From assembly GCF_009663395.1 (NCBI RefSeq), contig NZ_QKNW01000001.1, positions 744,001 to 808,000 on the forward strand: a stretch of DNA of 64,000 bases, in the 5' to 3' direction. Positions 17,008 through 24,568 of the stretch are shown one piece after another (position 1 is the first letter of the stretch; every line of letters starts with the position of its first letter). The position numbers were made by a program, and so were the translations under genes. This DNA is from Halosegnis longus (lineage in GTDB: Archaea > Halobacteriota > Halobacteria > Halobacteriales > Haloarculaceae). A model generated the notes under the pieces. That model was not told the DNA's origin, made no database searches, and was given only the letters and a program-made list of their open reading frames with translations.

Positions 17008-18023
17008 CAGAGGCTCACCTCGCCCCCGGCGAGGGTATCGAGCGTCTCGCCCGCAGCGCCCGAGTCGATTGCCTCGCGCGCCTGCTCGACACCGGCCGCG
17101 AGCGACTCGGCCTCGCCGGCGACGTAGATGGCCGCGCCGGCGTTCGCGAGAATGATGTCGCGTTTCGGACCGTCGAGCTCCCCGGTGACGATACCCCGGA
17201 GGTCTGCGGCGTTCTCCGTCGGCGTACCGCCCGCGATCTCCTCGACCGGGGCGCGGTCGAGTCCGAGGTCGTCGGGCGTGACGGTGTACTCCTCGATGTC
17301 CCCGTCGCGGAGTTCGGCGGCGGCGGTGTCGTCGTGGAGCGCAATCTCGTCCATCCCGGAGCCGTGGACGACGAGCGCGCGGTCGACGCCCACGCGGTCG
17401 AGCGCTCGCGCGACCACGGGCACGAGGTCGGGGTCGTAGACGCCGACGACCTGTGCGTCCGCGTCGGCGGGATTGGTCAGCGGCCCGAGGACGTTGAAAA
17501 TCGTCCGGATGCCGAGTTCGCGCCGCGGCCCGATGACGGCCTTCATCGCGGGGTGGAACGCCGGCGCGTGCATGTAGCCGATGCCGTCGCGCTCGATGCG
17601 CTCCTCGACGGCGTCGGGGCTCGAATCCAGGTCGACGCCGAGCTCCGCGAGCACGTCGGAACTCCCCGAGGAGGAGGAGACGGAGTAGTTGCCGTGTTTC
17701 GCGACCGTGACGCCCGCGCCCGCGGTCACGATGGTCGCAGTCGTGGAGACGTTGATGGTGTCGTAGTCGTCACCGCCCGTGCCGCAGGTGTCGACCAGCG
17801 GCCGGCGGTCGGGGTCGATGGTGTTGGCGACCTCGCGCATCCCCTCGGCGAAGCCCGCAATCTCGGCTTCGGTCTCTCCCTTGGCGCGCAGCGCCGCGAG
17901 CAGCGCGCCGATTTGTGCCTCGGTCGCGTCCTCGAAGACGAGCCGTGCGGCGGTTCGCGCCTCCGCCTGCGTCAGGTCCTCCCCGTCCGTCACCCGTTCG
18001 AGGTACTGTGTCATATCCGTCAT
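17007..18023 (-). CDS. trpD: anthranilate phosphoribosyltransferase
   Basis: TrpD joins anthranilate to PRPP. The 338-residue product has the PRPP-binding loop DTCGTGGDDYDTIN, NVST, KHGNYSVSSSSGSSD and RREL...NVLGPLTNP. I chose the ATG at 18023 (MTDMTQYLERV), with an internal ATG nine bases later as an alternative. Frame upstream of this crosses the promoter and the tRNA-Val gene. It is the first gene of trpDFEG. trpCBA are not in the window. Two TGTACA boxes lie between its TATA box and the start. Confidence 0.93.
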   Translation of the reverse strand: MTDMTQYLERVTDGEDLTQAEARTAARLVFEDATEAQIGALLAALRAKGETEAEIAGFAEGMREVANTIDPDRRPLVDTCGTGGDDYDTINVSTTATIVTAGAGVTVAKHGNYSVSSSSGSSDVLAELGVDLDSSPDAVEERIERDGIGYMHAPAFHPAMKAVIGPRRELGIRTIFNVLGPLTNPADADAQVVGVYDPDLVPVVARALDRVGVDRALVVHGSGMDEIALHDDTAAAELRDGDIEEYTVTPDDLGLDRAPVEEIAGGTPTENAADLRGIVTGELDGPKRDIILANAGAAIYVAGEAESLAAGVEQAREAIDSGAAGETLDTLAGGEVSL

Positions 18024-18045
18024 AATGTTCGATACTGTGTTGTAG

Positions 18046-18071
18046 TGTACAAGTCTGTACATTCGTAAAAG
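18046..18071 (-). promoter_or_regulatory. trp operon promoter with two TGTACA boxes
   Basis: On the minus strand, CTTTTACGA (about 18064-18071) is the TATA element. TGTACA occurs at 18056-18061 and again at 18046-18051, exactly 10 nt apart and between the TATA box and the expected start of transcription near 18042. TGTACA is the consensus of the TRP box bound by the TrpY repressor in Methanothermobacter, so this looks like a tryptophan operator. Confidence 0.65.
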
Positions 18072-18142
18072 CGTGTCGGAGCCACGGAGTTGGCGATTCG
18101 AAACCTTCAATTGTACCACCGGGCTACCCGAGAGTGCAACAG

Positions 18143-18217
18143 GGGTTCGTGGTCTAGGCTGGTTATGACACCTCCTTGACATGGAGGAGGCCGGCGGTTC
18201 AAATCCGCCCGAACCCA
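18143..18217 (+). tRNA. tRNA-Val (GAC)
   Basis: GGGTTCG (18143-18149) pairs with CGAACCC (18210-18216), with discriminator A at 18217. The anticodon stem CCTCC/GGAGG encloses loop TTGACAT, giving anticodon GAC. The T arm is GGCGG-TTCAAAT-CCGCC. There is no intron and CCA is not encoded. Confidence 0.95.
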
Positions 18218-18560
18218 TACCCTCACCCGTATTTTGTTGCGTATACGACAGACCCCCAGCGTAGCCGTTACGTCTGGGGGTGGTCCTGTGTCTGAATCCC
18301 TCCTACGCGTCAGTGTTGTTCCTCTCGAAACACACAATTCGAGTTCTGTGGCGACGGCATTCGGCGTCCGGGAGACGAAGATTGACCACACGAAGAATGC
18401 TCGCGAGGAAGTCGGCTACACTGGGACGGGCTTCGTGCTGGGTGTCGGTATCGGGACGCTGCTGCGAGCGGCGAATGGTGGCTCCGGCGACGTCGCAAAC
18501 GTCGTTGATGTGGTCGGTCGGTTCGCTGGCTCGATTCCCGTATAACAGCCCTCTCCGTTC
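18218..18560. other. gene-poor stretch between tRNA-Val and vapC
   Basis: No convincing gene is seen. An open frame ending at 18545 has a GTG near 18286 and a Gly-rich tail, but no recognisable family, and it may be a decayed remnant. A strong hairpin sits at 18253-18280. I saw no second copy of the tRNA 3' end that would mark an integrated element. Confidence 0.4.
18253..18280. terminator. hairpin after tRNA-Val
   Basis: CCCCCAG-CGTA at 18253-18263 pairs with TACG-(T)-CTGGGGG at 18269-18280 around a 5-nt loop. It begins 36 nt after the tRNA and could end or process its transcript. There is no T-run next to it. Confidence 0.35.
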
Positions 18561-18968
18561 TCAGCGATACGTTTCCACTTCAACACCGGGCACGGATTCG
18601 AAGTGCCCGTCGGCTGCAAGCACAGGGACATCGTACTCGATAGCGGTTGCAGCAATCGCAGCGTCTCCCTTTCCGATTCCTGGGCCCTCACCGTCGCCTG
18701 CGTCTGCCATCTGCTCACCGAGTAATCGCCCTGCTCGCCGGGCGATACTGGGCGTCATATCCGCCTGTGGATACGATTCGATGACGCCACGGACCGCTTG
18801 CCGTTCAGCGGTGGAACTCGTCGCCGCCCCGACGCCGATCCACAGCTCCAGTATCGTCATCGCGGGGAGCGTGAGGGGGATGTTCTGCAGCTGTAGCTCC
18901 GTCTCTTTTGCTTCGGCTGCCTCCACGCCGTCGATACGGTCGAGAACGAAGCTGGTGTCGACGATCAT
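18561..18968 (-). CDS. vapC: PIN-domain toxin (VapC family)
   Basis: This 135-residue PIN nuclease is probably an RNA-cleaving toxin. All four acidic metal ligands are in place: Asp4 (IVDTSF), Glu41 (ILELW), Asp102 (KGDAAIAATA) and Asp120 (VLAADGHFE). The ATG overlaps the stop of the antitoxin by four bases, the classical VapBC arrangement. It lies in a gene-poor area next to tRNA-Val, which suggests past transfer. Confidence 0.9.
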   Translation of the reverse strand: MIVDTSFVLDRIDGVEAAEAKETELQLQNIPLTLPAMTILELWIGVGAATSSTAERQAVRGVIESYPQADMTPSIARRAGRLLGEQMADAGDGEGPGIGKGDAAIAATAIEYDVPVLAADGHFESVPGVEVETYR

Positions 18969-19195
18969 TTGAGACGGTCCGCGACCTCGTCGGCTTCTTG
19001 GCGGTCGCGACGGTCGGCCTCGTCGATGGCGTTCCGCATGTCGCTCACCTGTTCGTCATCGAAGACTGCTTCGAGATCACCGAAGGTCCGGCCACCGAGC
19101 GCACGCTCGACGGCTTCACTGTACGTCTCGTCATCTCGCTTGTTCTCTCGGAGCCGCTCGTAGACATCGTCGTCAAGACGTATCTGTTTCGACAT
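18965..19195 (-). CDS. vapB: VapB-type antitoxin
   Basis: The 76-residue product has an N-terminal ribbon-helix-helix-like segment (SKQIRLDDDVYERLRENKR, DETYSEAVERALGG). Its charged C-terminal tail (DMRNAIDEADRRDRQEADEV) would wrap the PIN toxin. The ATG at 19195 is preceded by two GTTGACA repeats and a TATA-like CATATC (about 19227-19232), so the operon is probably autoregulated. Upstream in-frame codons have no support. Confidence 0.85.
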   Translation of the reverse strand: MSKQIRLDDDVYERLRENKRDDETYSEAVERALGGRTFGDLEAVFDDEQVSDMRNAIDEADRRDRQEADEVADRLK

Positions 19196-19199
19196 CCTT

Positions 19200-19215
19200 G
19201 TTGACAGCGTTGACA
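19200..19215 (-). promoter_or_regulatory. direct-repeat operator before vapB
   Basis: GTTGACA occurs at 19200-19206 and 19209-19215 on the plus strand (TGTCAAC on the coding strand), with a 9-nt period. It covers the expected transcription start. RHH antitoxins commonly bind such short tandem sites. Confidence 0.45.
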
Positions 19216-19813
19216 CTGTAGGCTGATATGTGCTACGCCGCACTGAGTACGGTTGTCCCAGGGGAGATCTCCCTGTGCTACAAGTCCGGTAAACGGCTCG
19301 ACTCACAGTCCGCTCACATTTCCTCGATACCCTCGAGAGCGTCGTCTGAGTCGGTCGGAGAACCGCGTGACGCCGATTGCGTGCGGCCGTCACGCCGGCG
19401 CCGGTAGTGGCTCCGAGAAGTTGGTCCCACGTCCCGGACGCGAGACGCAGTGAGTCGCGACCGGTCCCCCACGGCCGCGTCGGGGGGAGAGCGCGGCCCG
19501 TGTCGGGGGCGGCGACTCGGGGGCCGGGTCGGTCTCGGCCGGGACACCTGAACAGTGGCGTCCCAGCGGTCTCACGGTTGGCACGAACATGTTCGGAAAT
19601 ATCCGAGCGAACGACAGCGATCCACCCACGCGGGCCGTGCTGCGTGCACCCTCGAAACTATCTGTAGAGAGCAGAGCGTGGCATGGTACTTTCCCAAGTA
19701 ACCGTGTGCCGTCTCGGTGCTGTTCGGCCGCCCCGCGGGTGTGGATGGGCCACATGCGACACAGGATTACTTTCAATACCGCGGCTTGCGAAGCCCGAAG
19801 GAGAGGGACTCCA
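19216..19813. other. gene-free stretch of about 600 bases, partly very GC-rich
   Basis: No convincing protein gene is seen. The part at about 19360-19560 is dense in G-runs and C-runs, with an inverted repeat GCGTGACG / CGTCACGC at about 19366-19396, so it could fold as an RNA. The last 150 bases, including GGATTACTTTC near 19766, belong to the promoter of the CBS protein gene. I could not match it to RNase P RNA or SRP RNA. Confidence 0.4.
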
Positions 19814-20956
19814 ATGGATATCGAGGACATCATCATCGACGAGTACGAGAAAGTGGACGTAGACGAACGACTGGGGAAGGTGCGCTCGGCGTTCGAGCGA
19901 ACCCGAAGCAAGGGGATCATCGTCACCGAGGACGGTGAGTACGCCGGCGTTATCACGGAAAAGCAGCTCCTCCAGTCACACGTCGAGGACAACACGAAGG
20001 CCGGCGCGATGATGCTGTCGGCTCCCCGCGTCGACGAACACGCCGACGTGCGCGACGTTGCGCGCGTCCTCGTCGAGGGTGACGTGAAGGTCGCACCCGT
20101 CTTCGCCGGCGAGCGACTGGCCGGAATCATCACCGAGAACGCCATCCTCGAGGCCGTCATCGAGAACCTGGACGTGCTCACGGTCGGCGACATCGCGACC
20201 GAGGACGTGCTCTCGGTGTCGGAAGACGCCACCATCGGGCAGGTCATCAACCTCATGCGGGAAAACAGCATCTCGCGTGCCCCCGTCACCAACGAGAACG
20301 GCTACCTGACGGGCGTCGTCACGACCCACGACATCACCGACATCGTCGTGCGCGACATGGACAAAGCGACCACCGGCGACCGCGGCGGCGACATCGAGCG
20401 CATGCTCGACATCCCGGTGTACGACGTGATGCAGAGCCCGGTCGAGACCATCGACCCCGACGCCACCGTCGAGACCGCCGTCCGCACCATGCTCGACGAG
20501 CGGTACAGCGGTCTCGTCGTTACCAGCGACCCCGAGGACCGACTCGTCGCCGGGATCATCACCAAGACGGACGTGCTCCGTGCGCTCACCTACACCGAAG
20601 ACGAGCACATGGACGTCCAAATTACGAACATCGAGGTGTTGGAGACCATCACCCGCGAGGAAATCGTCTCCAGCATCGAGGCCGTCTCGGACAAGTACGC
20701 CGACATGCAGGTCCAGCACGCCCACGTGCGCTTCAAGCAGCACAAGGAGAAGCTCCGTGGCACGCCGCTCATCTACGCACAGATTCGGCTCCGGACCAAC
20801 GTCGGCCAGATCGGCGGCTCGGGCGAGGGCTACGGTGCCGAGTCCGCGTTCCGCGTCGCGCTCGACAAGCTCGAGCGCAACGTCGTCGAGCTGAAAGGAA
20901 TGCAGGCAGACGAGGAGTACGAGGGCCAGCTCCTCCGCAAGCTCGGCCAGCTGTAG
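19814..20956 (+). CDS. protein with four CBS domains and a C-terminal RaiA/HPF-like domain
   Basis: This 380-residue protein has four CBS motifs in tandem (about residues 1-60, 65-120, 125-190 and 205-275). The segments GIIVTEDGEYAGVITEKQLL and LVVTSDPEDRLVAGIITKTD are typical, so it likely senses an adenine nucleotide. The last 100 residues (VQHAHVRFKQHKEKLRGTPL ... IRLRTNVGQIGGSGEGYGAE, then AFRVALDKLERNVVELK) have the beta-alpha-beta-beta-alpha look of a ribosome hibernation-type S30AE domain; this is a tentative reading. The ATG at 19814 is preceded by GGAGAGGG. Confidence 0.8.
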   Translation: MDIEDIIIDEYEKVDVDERLGKVRSAFERTRSKGIIVTEDGEYAGVITEKQLLQSHVEDNTKAGAMMLSAPRVDEHADVRDVARVLVEGDVKVAPVFAGERLAGIITENAILEAVIENLDVLTVGDIATEDVLSVSEDATIGQVINLMRENSISRAPVTNENGYLTGVVTTHDITDIVVRDMDKATTGDRGGDIERMLDIPVYDVMQSPVETIDPDATVETAVRTMLDERYSGLVVTSDPEDRLVAGIITKTDVLRALTYTEDEHMDVQITNIEVLETITREEIVSSIEAVSDKYADMQVQHAHVRFKQHKEKLRGTPLIYAQIRLRTNVGQIGGSGEGYGAESAFRVALDKLERNVVELKGMQADEEYEGQLLRKLGQL

Positions 20957-20962
20957 CGTGCG

Positions 20963-21262
20963 TTAGGCGTCGAACGACTCGAAGTGCGTGATGTCCTCGA
21001 CGCTGCGGCGGTACTTTCGCTCGCGTTCGAGGTCACCGGCGTCGTCTTCTGGATAGCCGAGCGTGATAATCATGACCGGCTCGTAGCCGTCGGTCCCGTA
21101 CGTCTCCTCGGTATCGGGGTCGGGGGAATCGCCACTGTCCTCGTGAGCAGCGCAGCGGGAGTCGAGTTGTCTCGCTTCACTCCACGCTCGACGATCGGGT
21201 AGTACACCGCCGAATCTCGGGACGGACAGCGGTGTGAGCTGTACCGCAGTCAGGCAGTTGTG
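20963..21262 (-). pseudogene. nitroreductase remnant (C-terminal end only)
   Basis: The last 55 codons before TAA at 20963 read YGTDGYEPVMIITLGYPEDD ... ERKYRRSVEDITHFESF, the usual end of haloarchaeal nitroreductase-family proteins. The frame stays open to about 21262 but has no ATG or GTG. The FMN-binding N-terminal two thirds are absent, because UspA begins immediately beyond. It is therefore a 5'-truncated relic. Confidence 0.65.
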
Positions 21263-21268
21263 TCAGTG

Positions 21269-21694
21269 TTATCGGGCGACCGTCACCGGGACGTGCGCGC
21301 GACGGACGACCGTCTCGGCGACCGAGCCGAGCAGGACGCGGGAGATTCCCTTCCGGCCGTGGCTGCCGATGATAATCTTGTCGTGGTCGTTCTCCTCGGT
21401 GAACTCGACGATGGTGCGGGCCGGCTGACCCACCTCCGTCGCGGTCTCGATGGTCATCCCCTCGGGGGCGTCGGCCTTCGCCGCCTCGAACAGCTCCTCG
21501 GCGGCGGCTTCCGCCTCCTCGTACCACTCCTCGGAGAAGCTCGGCAGACCGGCCTGTGCACCGTAGCCGGCGCGGGCCGGATTGATGACGTGCAACAGCG
21601 TCACCGTCGCGTCGGGGAAATGCTCGTAGGTGTACTCCAGCGCCTTCTGTGACTGGTCGGAGCCGTCGACCGGAACGACGATTTTCGTTCCCAT
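21269..21694 (-). CDS. universal stress protein (UspA family)
   Basis: The 141-residue single Usp domain starts with IVVPVDGSDQSQKALEYTYE. It ends with the ATP-binding motif GSHGRKGISRVLLGSVAETVV (G-2x-G-9x-G-S). Such proteins bind ATP as dimers and help survival under stress. It is one of three Usp genes in the window. It lies 62 nt after the HerA gene on the same strand and could share its transcript. Confidence 0.92.
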   Translation of the reverse strand: MGTKIVVPVDGSDQSQKALEYTYEHFPDATVTLLHVINPARAGYGAQAGLPSFSEEWYEEAEAAAEELFEAAKADAPEGMTIETATEVGQPARTIVEFTEENDHDKIIIGSHGRKGISRVLLGSVAETVVRRAHVPVTVAR

Positions 21695-21756
21695 AATCGA
21701 GTCTCGAACGTCGATGGATAAAAAGTCCCACATCGAAGGTCGGAATCGGGGACCGC

Positions 21757-23535
21757 TCAGTCCCGGCCGTGTCGGGTGACACAGTGTGGCAGTCCGACCA
21801 CCTCCACCGGCTCGGAGTTGTCCGGCGAGTAGATCGCCATCTGGCCCTTCTCGAAGTACGGCACCTTCCCCTCCAGCGTCGACGGGATGTTGACGGATTT
21901 GATGGCGTCCTCGTCGCCCAGGTTCAGGACGACGGTCGTGTTCACCTGCTTGAACACGGGATCGGCGATGTCCTGTGGGTCCTGCGTGATGAGGAAGAGA
22001 CCGAGCCGCTCCTTGCGGCCCTGTTTTGCGGCCTCGGAGAACTTCGAGATGACCTTGTCCGCCTGCACGCTGTCGGCGTCGGTGAGGAAGTTGTGCGCCT
22101 CGTCCATCCCGAGCACGAGGGGCGTCTCCTTGATGCGGTCGTACCGGGGGTCGTTCGAGAGCTTCTCGTCCACGAGCAGCGAGGAGAGCGCCAACACGAC
22201 GGTCGTCGTCGCCCGCGTGTCGTTGATGTGGTACGTCGGCACGCAGGTAAGCCCGCCCGGCCGGACGAAGTCGTGGACGAGGTCGGTGATGGGCGGGGCG
22301 TCGCCGTCGAAGATATCCCCGAAGCCCTGCGTCTTCCGTCTGACGGCGTCGAAGGTCGCTTCGTGAATCTGTCCACCCTCGTGGAGTTCCTCCCGCAGTG
22401 CGGGGTCGTCGAGGAACGAGCGGAACTGCGAGTACGTCCCCTCGTTGCCGTACTGTCGGAAGAACCGGTCGAGCAGATTCGTGAGGCCCTGGTACTGATT
22501 GTCGTTGAGACCAGCGCCGGCGACGAGCCACGGCCGCGATTCGACCATCGAGAAGGGGAGCGTGAAGCCGACCTGTTCGGCGCGGTGGTGGTCGGCCGCG
22601 TAGGTGGCCCCGCCGACCGCGGGAACGAACGCCTTCGTGTCGGCGTGGCCGCCGTGTTTGACCCCCTCGGCGTCGAGTTTGCGGGCGAAGTCGTCGGGGT
22701 AGTCGCCGTCGTCGTGCATCTGTGCGTACTCGTCTTGCGGGTCGAACTGGACGACCGCCGCGCCGGGCGTGCGACCGTCGCTCATCTCGTACGTCCGGCC
22801 GAGATACTGTCTGAGGATGTTCTTCGAGGCGTGGGTCTTCCCCGACCCCGTCCCGCCGGCGATGAGCGAGTGACGGAACACGAGCGGGTCGCCGGAGTCG
22901 TAGTCGTCCTGGAGCCGGTAGTCGACGGTCGGCGGTTCGGCCGCAGTGCGAATCTTCTCGCCCCCGACCGCGAGGTGGCCGATGAAGACGCCGTCGTCGG
23001 GCACCTTCAGCCCGGTCTTCACCTCGACCTTGTCCTCGGCCTGTCGGATGACGGTCTCGGGTTTCGGGACGCGGTCGGCCATCCGCCGGCGGAGTTCACC
23101 GCCCTCGGAGTAGAGCACTGCGAGGGGTTCGAGCGTCGCCATCAGCTTGTAGTCCGCCTCGTCGATACCGTCCGACCGCATGGCTCGACGGGCGTGAATC
23201 TCGGTGGCGTCGTCGGATTCGAACTCCTGTGCGTACTCCAGCGCGGAGATGCGACAAAACAGCGCCTCGTCGTCGGGGTAGTCGGCGATGGCGTACCGGC
23301 CGACGCGCACGAGCGAGCGGTTGCCCACGGTCACGTACGCGCGCAGTCGGGTGTCGTCGTCGTCCTCGCCGACGGAGAGTCCCTCCGCGGCCGAGAGCGT
23401 CCCCAGCCCGCGGTCGTGTCCCTGTGGCGTCGCGTCCACCGGCTCGAACGTCGGTTCCTCGCCCGTCGCGTCTGGCTCCGAATCGGCGTCGCTCGTCGTC
23501 TCCGCGCCGGGTTCGAAATCCCCGAGGTCGGTCAT
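21757..23535 (-). CDS. HerA-like hexameric DNA-translocating ATPase
   Basis: The 592-residue protein has an acidic N terminus, then a HAS-barrel-like domain (about 60-200), then a HerA/FtsK RecA-type core. Walker A is GGTGSGKT (residues 227-234), Walker B is VLGMDEAHNFLTD, and the arginine/glutamine sensor region is LITQDPQDIADPVF. HerA pumps DNA, classically with NurA in end resection. No NurA gene is next to it. It is preceded by a DUF6293 gene 47 nt upstream on the same strand. Start: ATG 23535; longer upstream frames run into that gene. Confidence 0.9.
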   Translation of the reverse strand: MTDLGDFEPGAETTSDADSEPDATGEEPTFEPVDATPQGHDRGLGTLSAAEGLSVGEDDDDTRLRAYVTVGNRSLVRVGRYAIADYPDDEALFCRISALEYAQEFESDDATEIHARRAMRSDGIDEADYKLMATLEPLAVLYSEGGELRRRMADRVPKPETVIRQAEDKVEVKTGLKVPDDGVFIGHLAVGGEKIRTAAEPPTVDYRLQDDYDSGDPLVFRHSLIAGGTGSGKTHASKNILRQYLGRTYEMSDGRTPGAAVVQFDPQDEYAQMHDDGDYPDDFARKLDAEGVKHGGHADTKAFVPAVGGATYAADHHRAEQVGFTLPFSMVESRPWLVAGAGLNDNQYQGLTNLLDRFFRQYGNEGTYSQFRSFLDDPALREELHEGGQIHEATFDAVRRKTQGFGDIFDGDAPPITDLVHDFVRPGGLTCVPTYHINDTRATTTVVLALSSLLVDEKLSNDPRYDRIKETPLVLGMDEAHNFLTDADSVQADKVISKFSEAAKQGRKERLGLFLITQDPQDIADPVFKQVNTTVVLNLGDEDAIKSVNIPSTLEGKVPYFEKGQMAIYSPDNSEPVEVVGLPHCVTRHGRD

Positions 23536-23582
23536 GCCTCGCCTGCGTGTTCGGGAGACAAAAAGCCCCGCTCGCCGCGCGG

Positions 23583-24482
23583 CTACTCGGCGAACTCCTC
23601 GGTCGTGTGCGAGCGCACCCACAGTTCGCCGATGCGCGAGAGCCGCGTCCGGTAGGATTTCCCCTGCTCTTCCTGTTCGATGTACCCCTTTCCCCCCGGC
23701 CCGAGCCGGTCGACGTTGTAGATGACCTTCGACCGGAAGGAGTCGGTGTACTCCTCGCCCAGCTCCGAGGCGAGCGTCTTCGCGAGCTCGGAGACCGACC
23801 CGAACTCGCCGTGCTCACCGAGCGTGAACAGAATCAGCTCCTCGAACGGCTTCACGTTCGAGAACGACGCCACCGGAAGCTCGACGATGTGGCTCCCGTT
23901 GAACTCCTTCGCGCCGATGGTCGTTCCTCGCTCGTCGAACTCGGCGAGCAGGTCACGGCCCGCCTCCAGTCGCTCGCGCACCTGCTCGTCCTCGCCGTCC
24001 CCGTCGAGCACCTCAGCGAGCAGGTCGGTCTGTGCGCGCAGTTCCTCCGCGAGTTCCGTCTCCAGATACTTCTCCGGGGCGGTGTAGTAGGTGTGGATGC
24101 GGTCGCGGTCCTCGCTGCGCTCGACGGCGATGGAGTGGGCCGCGGTCGCGAAGGCGAAAGAGACGACCCGCGGCATCGAGGAGACGTTCACCCACACCTC
24201 GTTGCCGGCGTCGAGTTCCGCGTTGATGAGGTCGAACGCCTGCTCGAAGGCGGCCCCGTAGTCGTACACGTCGGCGACGCCGTGACGCTGTGTCTCCGCG
24301 CCGAGCAAGTTCTCGAAGTCCTGTTCGAGTTGGCCGCCGAGGTTCCGGGAGTACTCGACGTTCGCCTCGCTTCCGACCGCACCCTCCAAGAGGATAACGC
24401 GGTCCACCGTGAGCCGGTCCCGGACCAAGGGGGCGATGAGCCGGTCGTAGTCGAAGCCGACCGGCACGATGTGGGTTTGCAT
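23583..24482 (-). CDS. DUF6293 / HFX_2341-type regulator with CARF-like domain and wHTH
   Basis: This 299-residue protein begins MQTHIVPVGFDYDRLIAPLV. Its N-terminal 150 residues look like a Rossmann-type CARF domain, with a motif VWVNVSSMPRVVSFAFATAA (about 96-115) in the position of the ligand-binding loop. The C-terminal 95 residues form a winged helix (FEELILFTLGEHGEFGSVSE, SKVIYNVDRLGPGGKGYIEQ). CARF domains bind cyclic oligoadenylates or related nucleotides. No CRISPR-Cas genes are in the window. Start ATG 24482 is about 25 nt from a strong TATA box, so leaderless. Confidence 0.82.
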   Translation of the reverse strand: MQTHIVPVGFDYDRLIAPLVRDRLTVDRVILLEGAVGSEANVEYSRNLGGQLEQDFENLLGAETQRHGVADVYDYGAAFEQAFDLINAELDAGNEVWVNVSSMPRVVSFAFATAAHSIAVERSEDRDRIHTYYTAPEKYLETELAEELRAQTDLLAEVLDGDGEDEQVRERLEAGRDLLAEFDERGTTIGAKEFNGSHIVELPVASFSNVKPFEELILFTLGEHGEFGSVSELAKTLASELGEEYTDSFRSKVIYNVDRLGPGGKGYIEQEEQGKSYRTRLSRIGELWVRSHTTEEFAE

Positions 24483-24503
24483 ACGGCGACTTGGCCGAGT
24501 AAC

Positions 24504-24513
24504 ATTATATATT
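24504..24513 (-). promoter_or_regulatory. TATA box of the DUF6293-HerA transcript
   Basis: AATATATAAT on the minus strand, about 25 nt before the ATG at 24482, is one of the strongest TATA elements in the window. It faces a GATTATAC box (24539-24546) that serves the divergent GIY-YIG gene. Confidence 0.65.
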
Positions 24514-24568
24514 CCCGCATCACGGAGCGGGCCAGAGGGATTATACACGAGCTCGCCCGGTCGTGCGT

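Noticed and set aside
18024-18218. Upstream extension of trpD reading GFEPPASSMSRRC
   Set aside because: This is the antisense translation of the tRNA-Val gene, a well-known artefact. The true start is ATG 18023, after the promoter.
18107-18391. Minus-strand frame containing RADLNRRPPPCQGG
   Set aside because: It also overlaps tRNA-Val and reads the tRNA in another frame. There is no protein family support.
18234-18545. 103-codon plus-strand frame after tRNA-Val
   Set aside because: It begins at TTG, has no family match I can recognise and no promoter of the usual type. It is kept only as a possible remnant in the stretch description.
19319-19325. GAGGAAA on the minus strand, as in RNase P RNA
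   Set aside because: The rest of the conserved P4 motif (AGTCC and the 3' ACAGAA) is missing, so it is not RNase P RNA.
21769-23655. 628-codon plus-strand frame over the HerA gene
   Set aside because: It mirrors the HerA coding frame and has no motif. The minus-strand product has all ATPase motifs.
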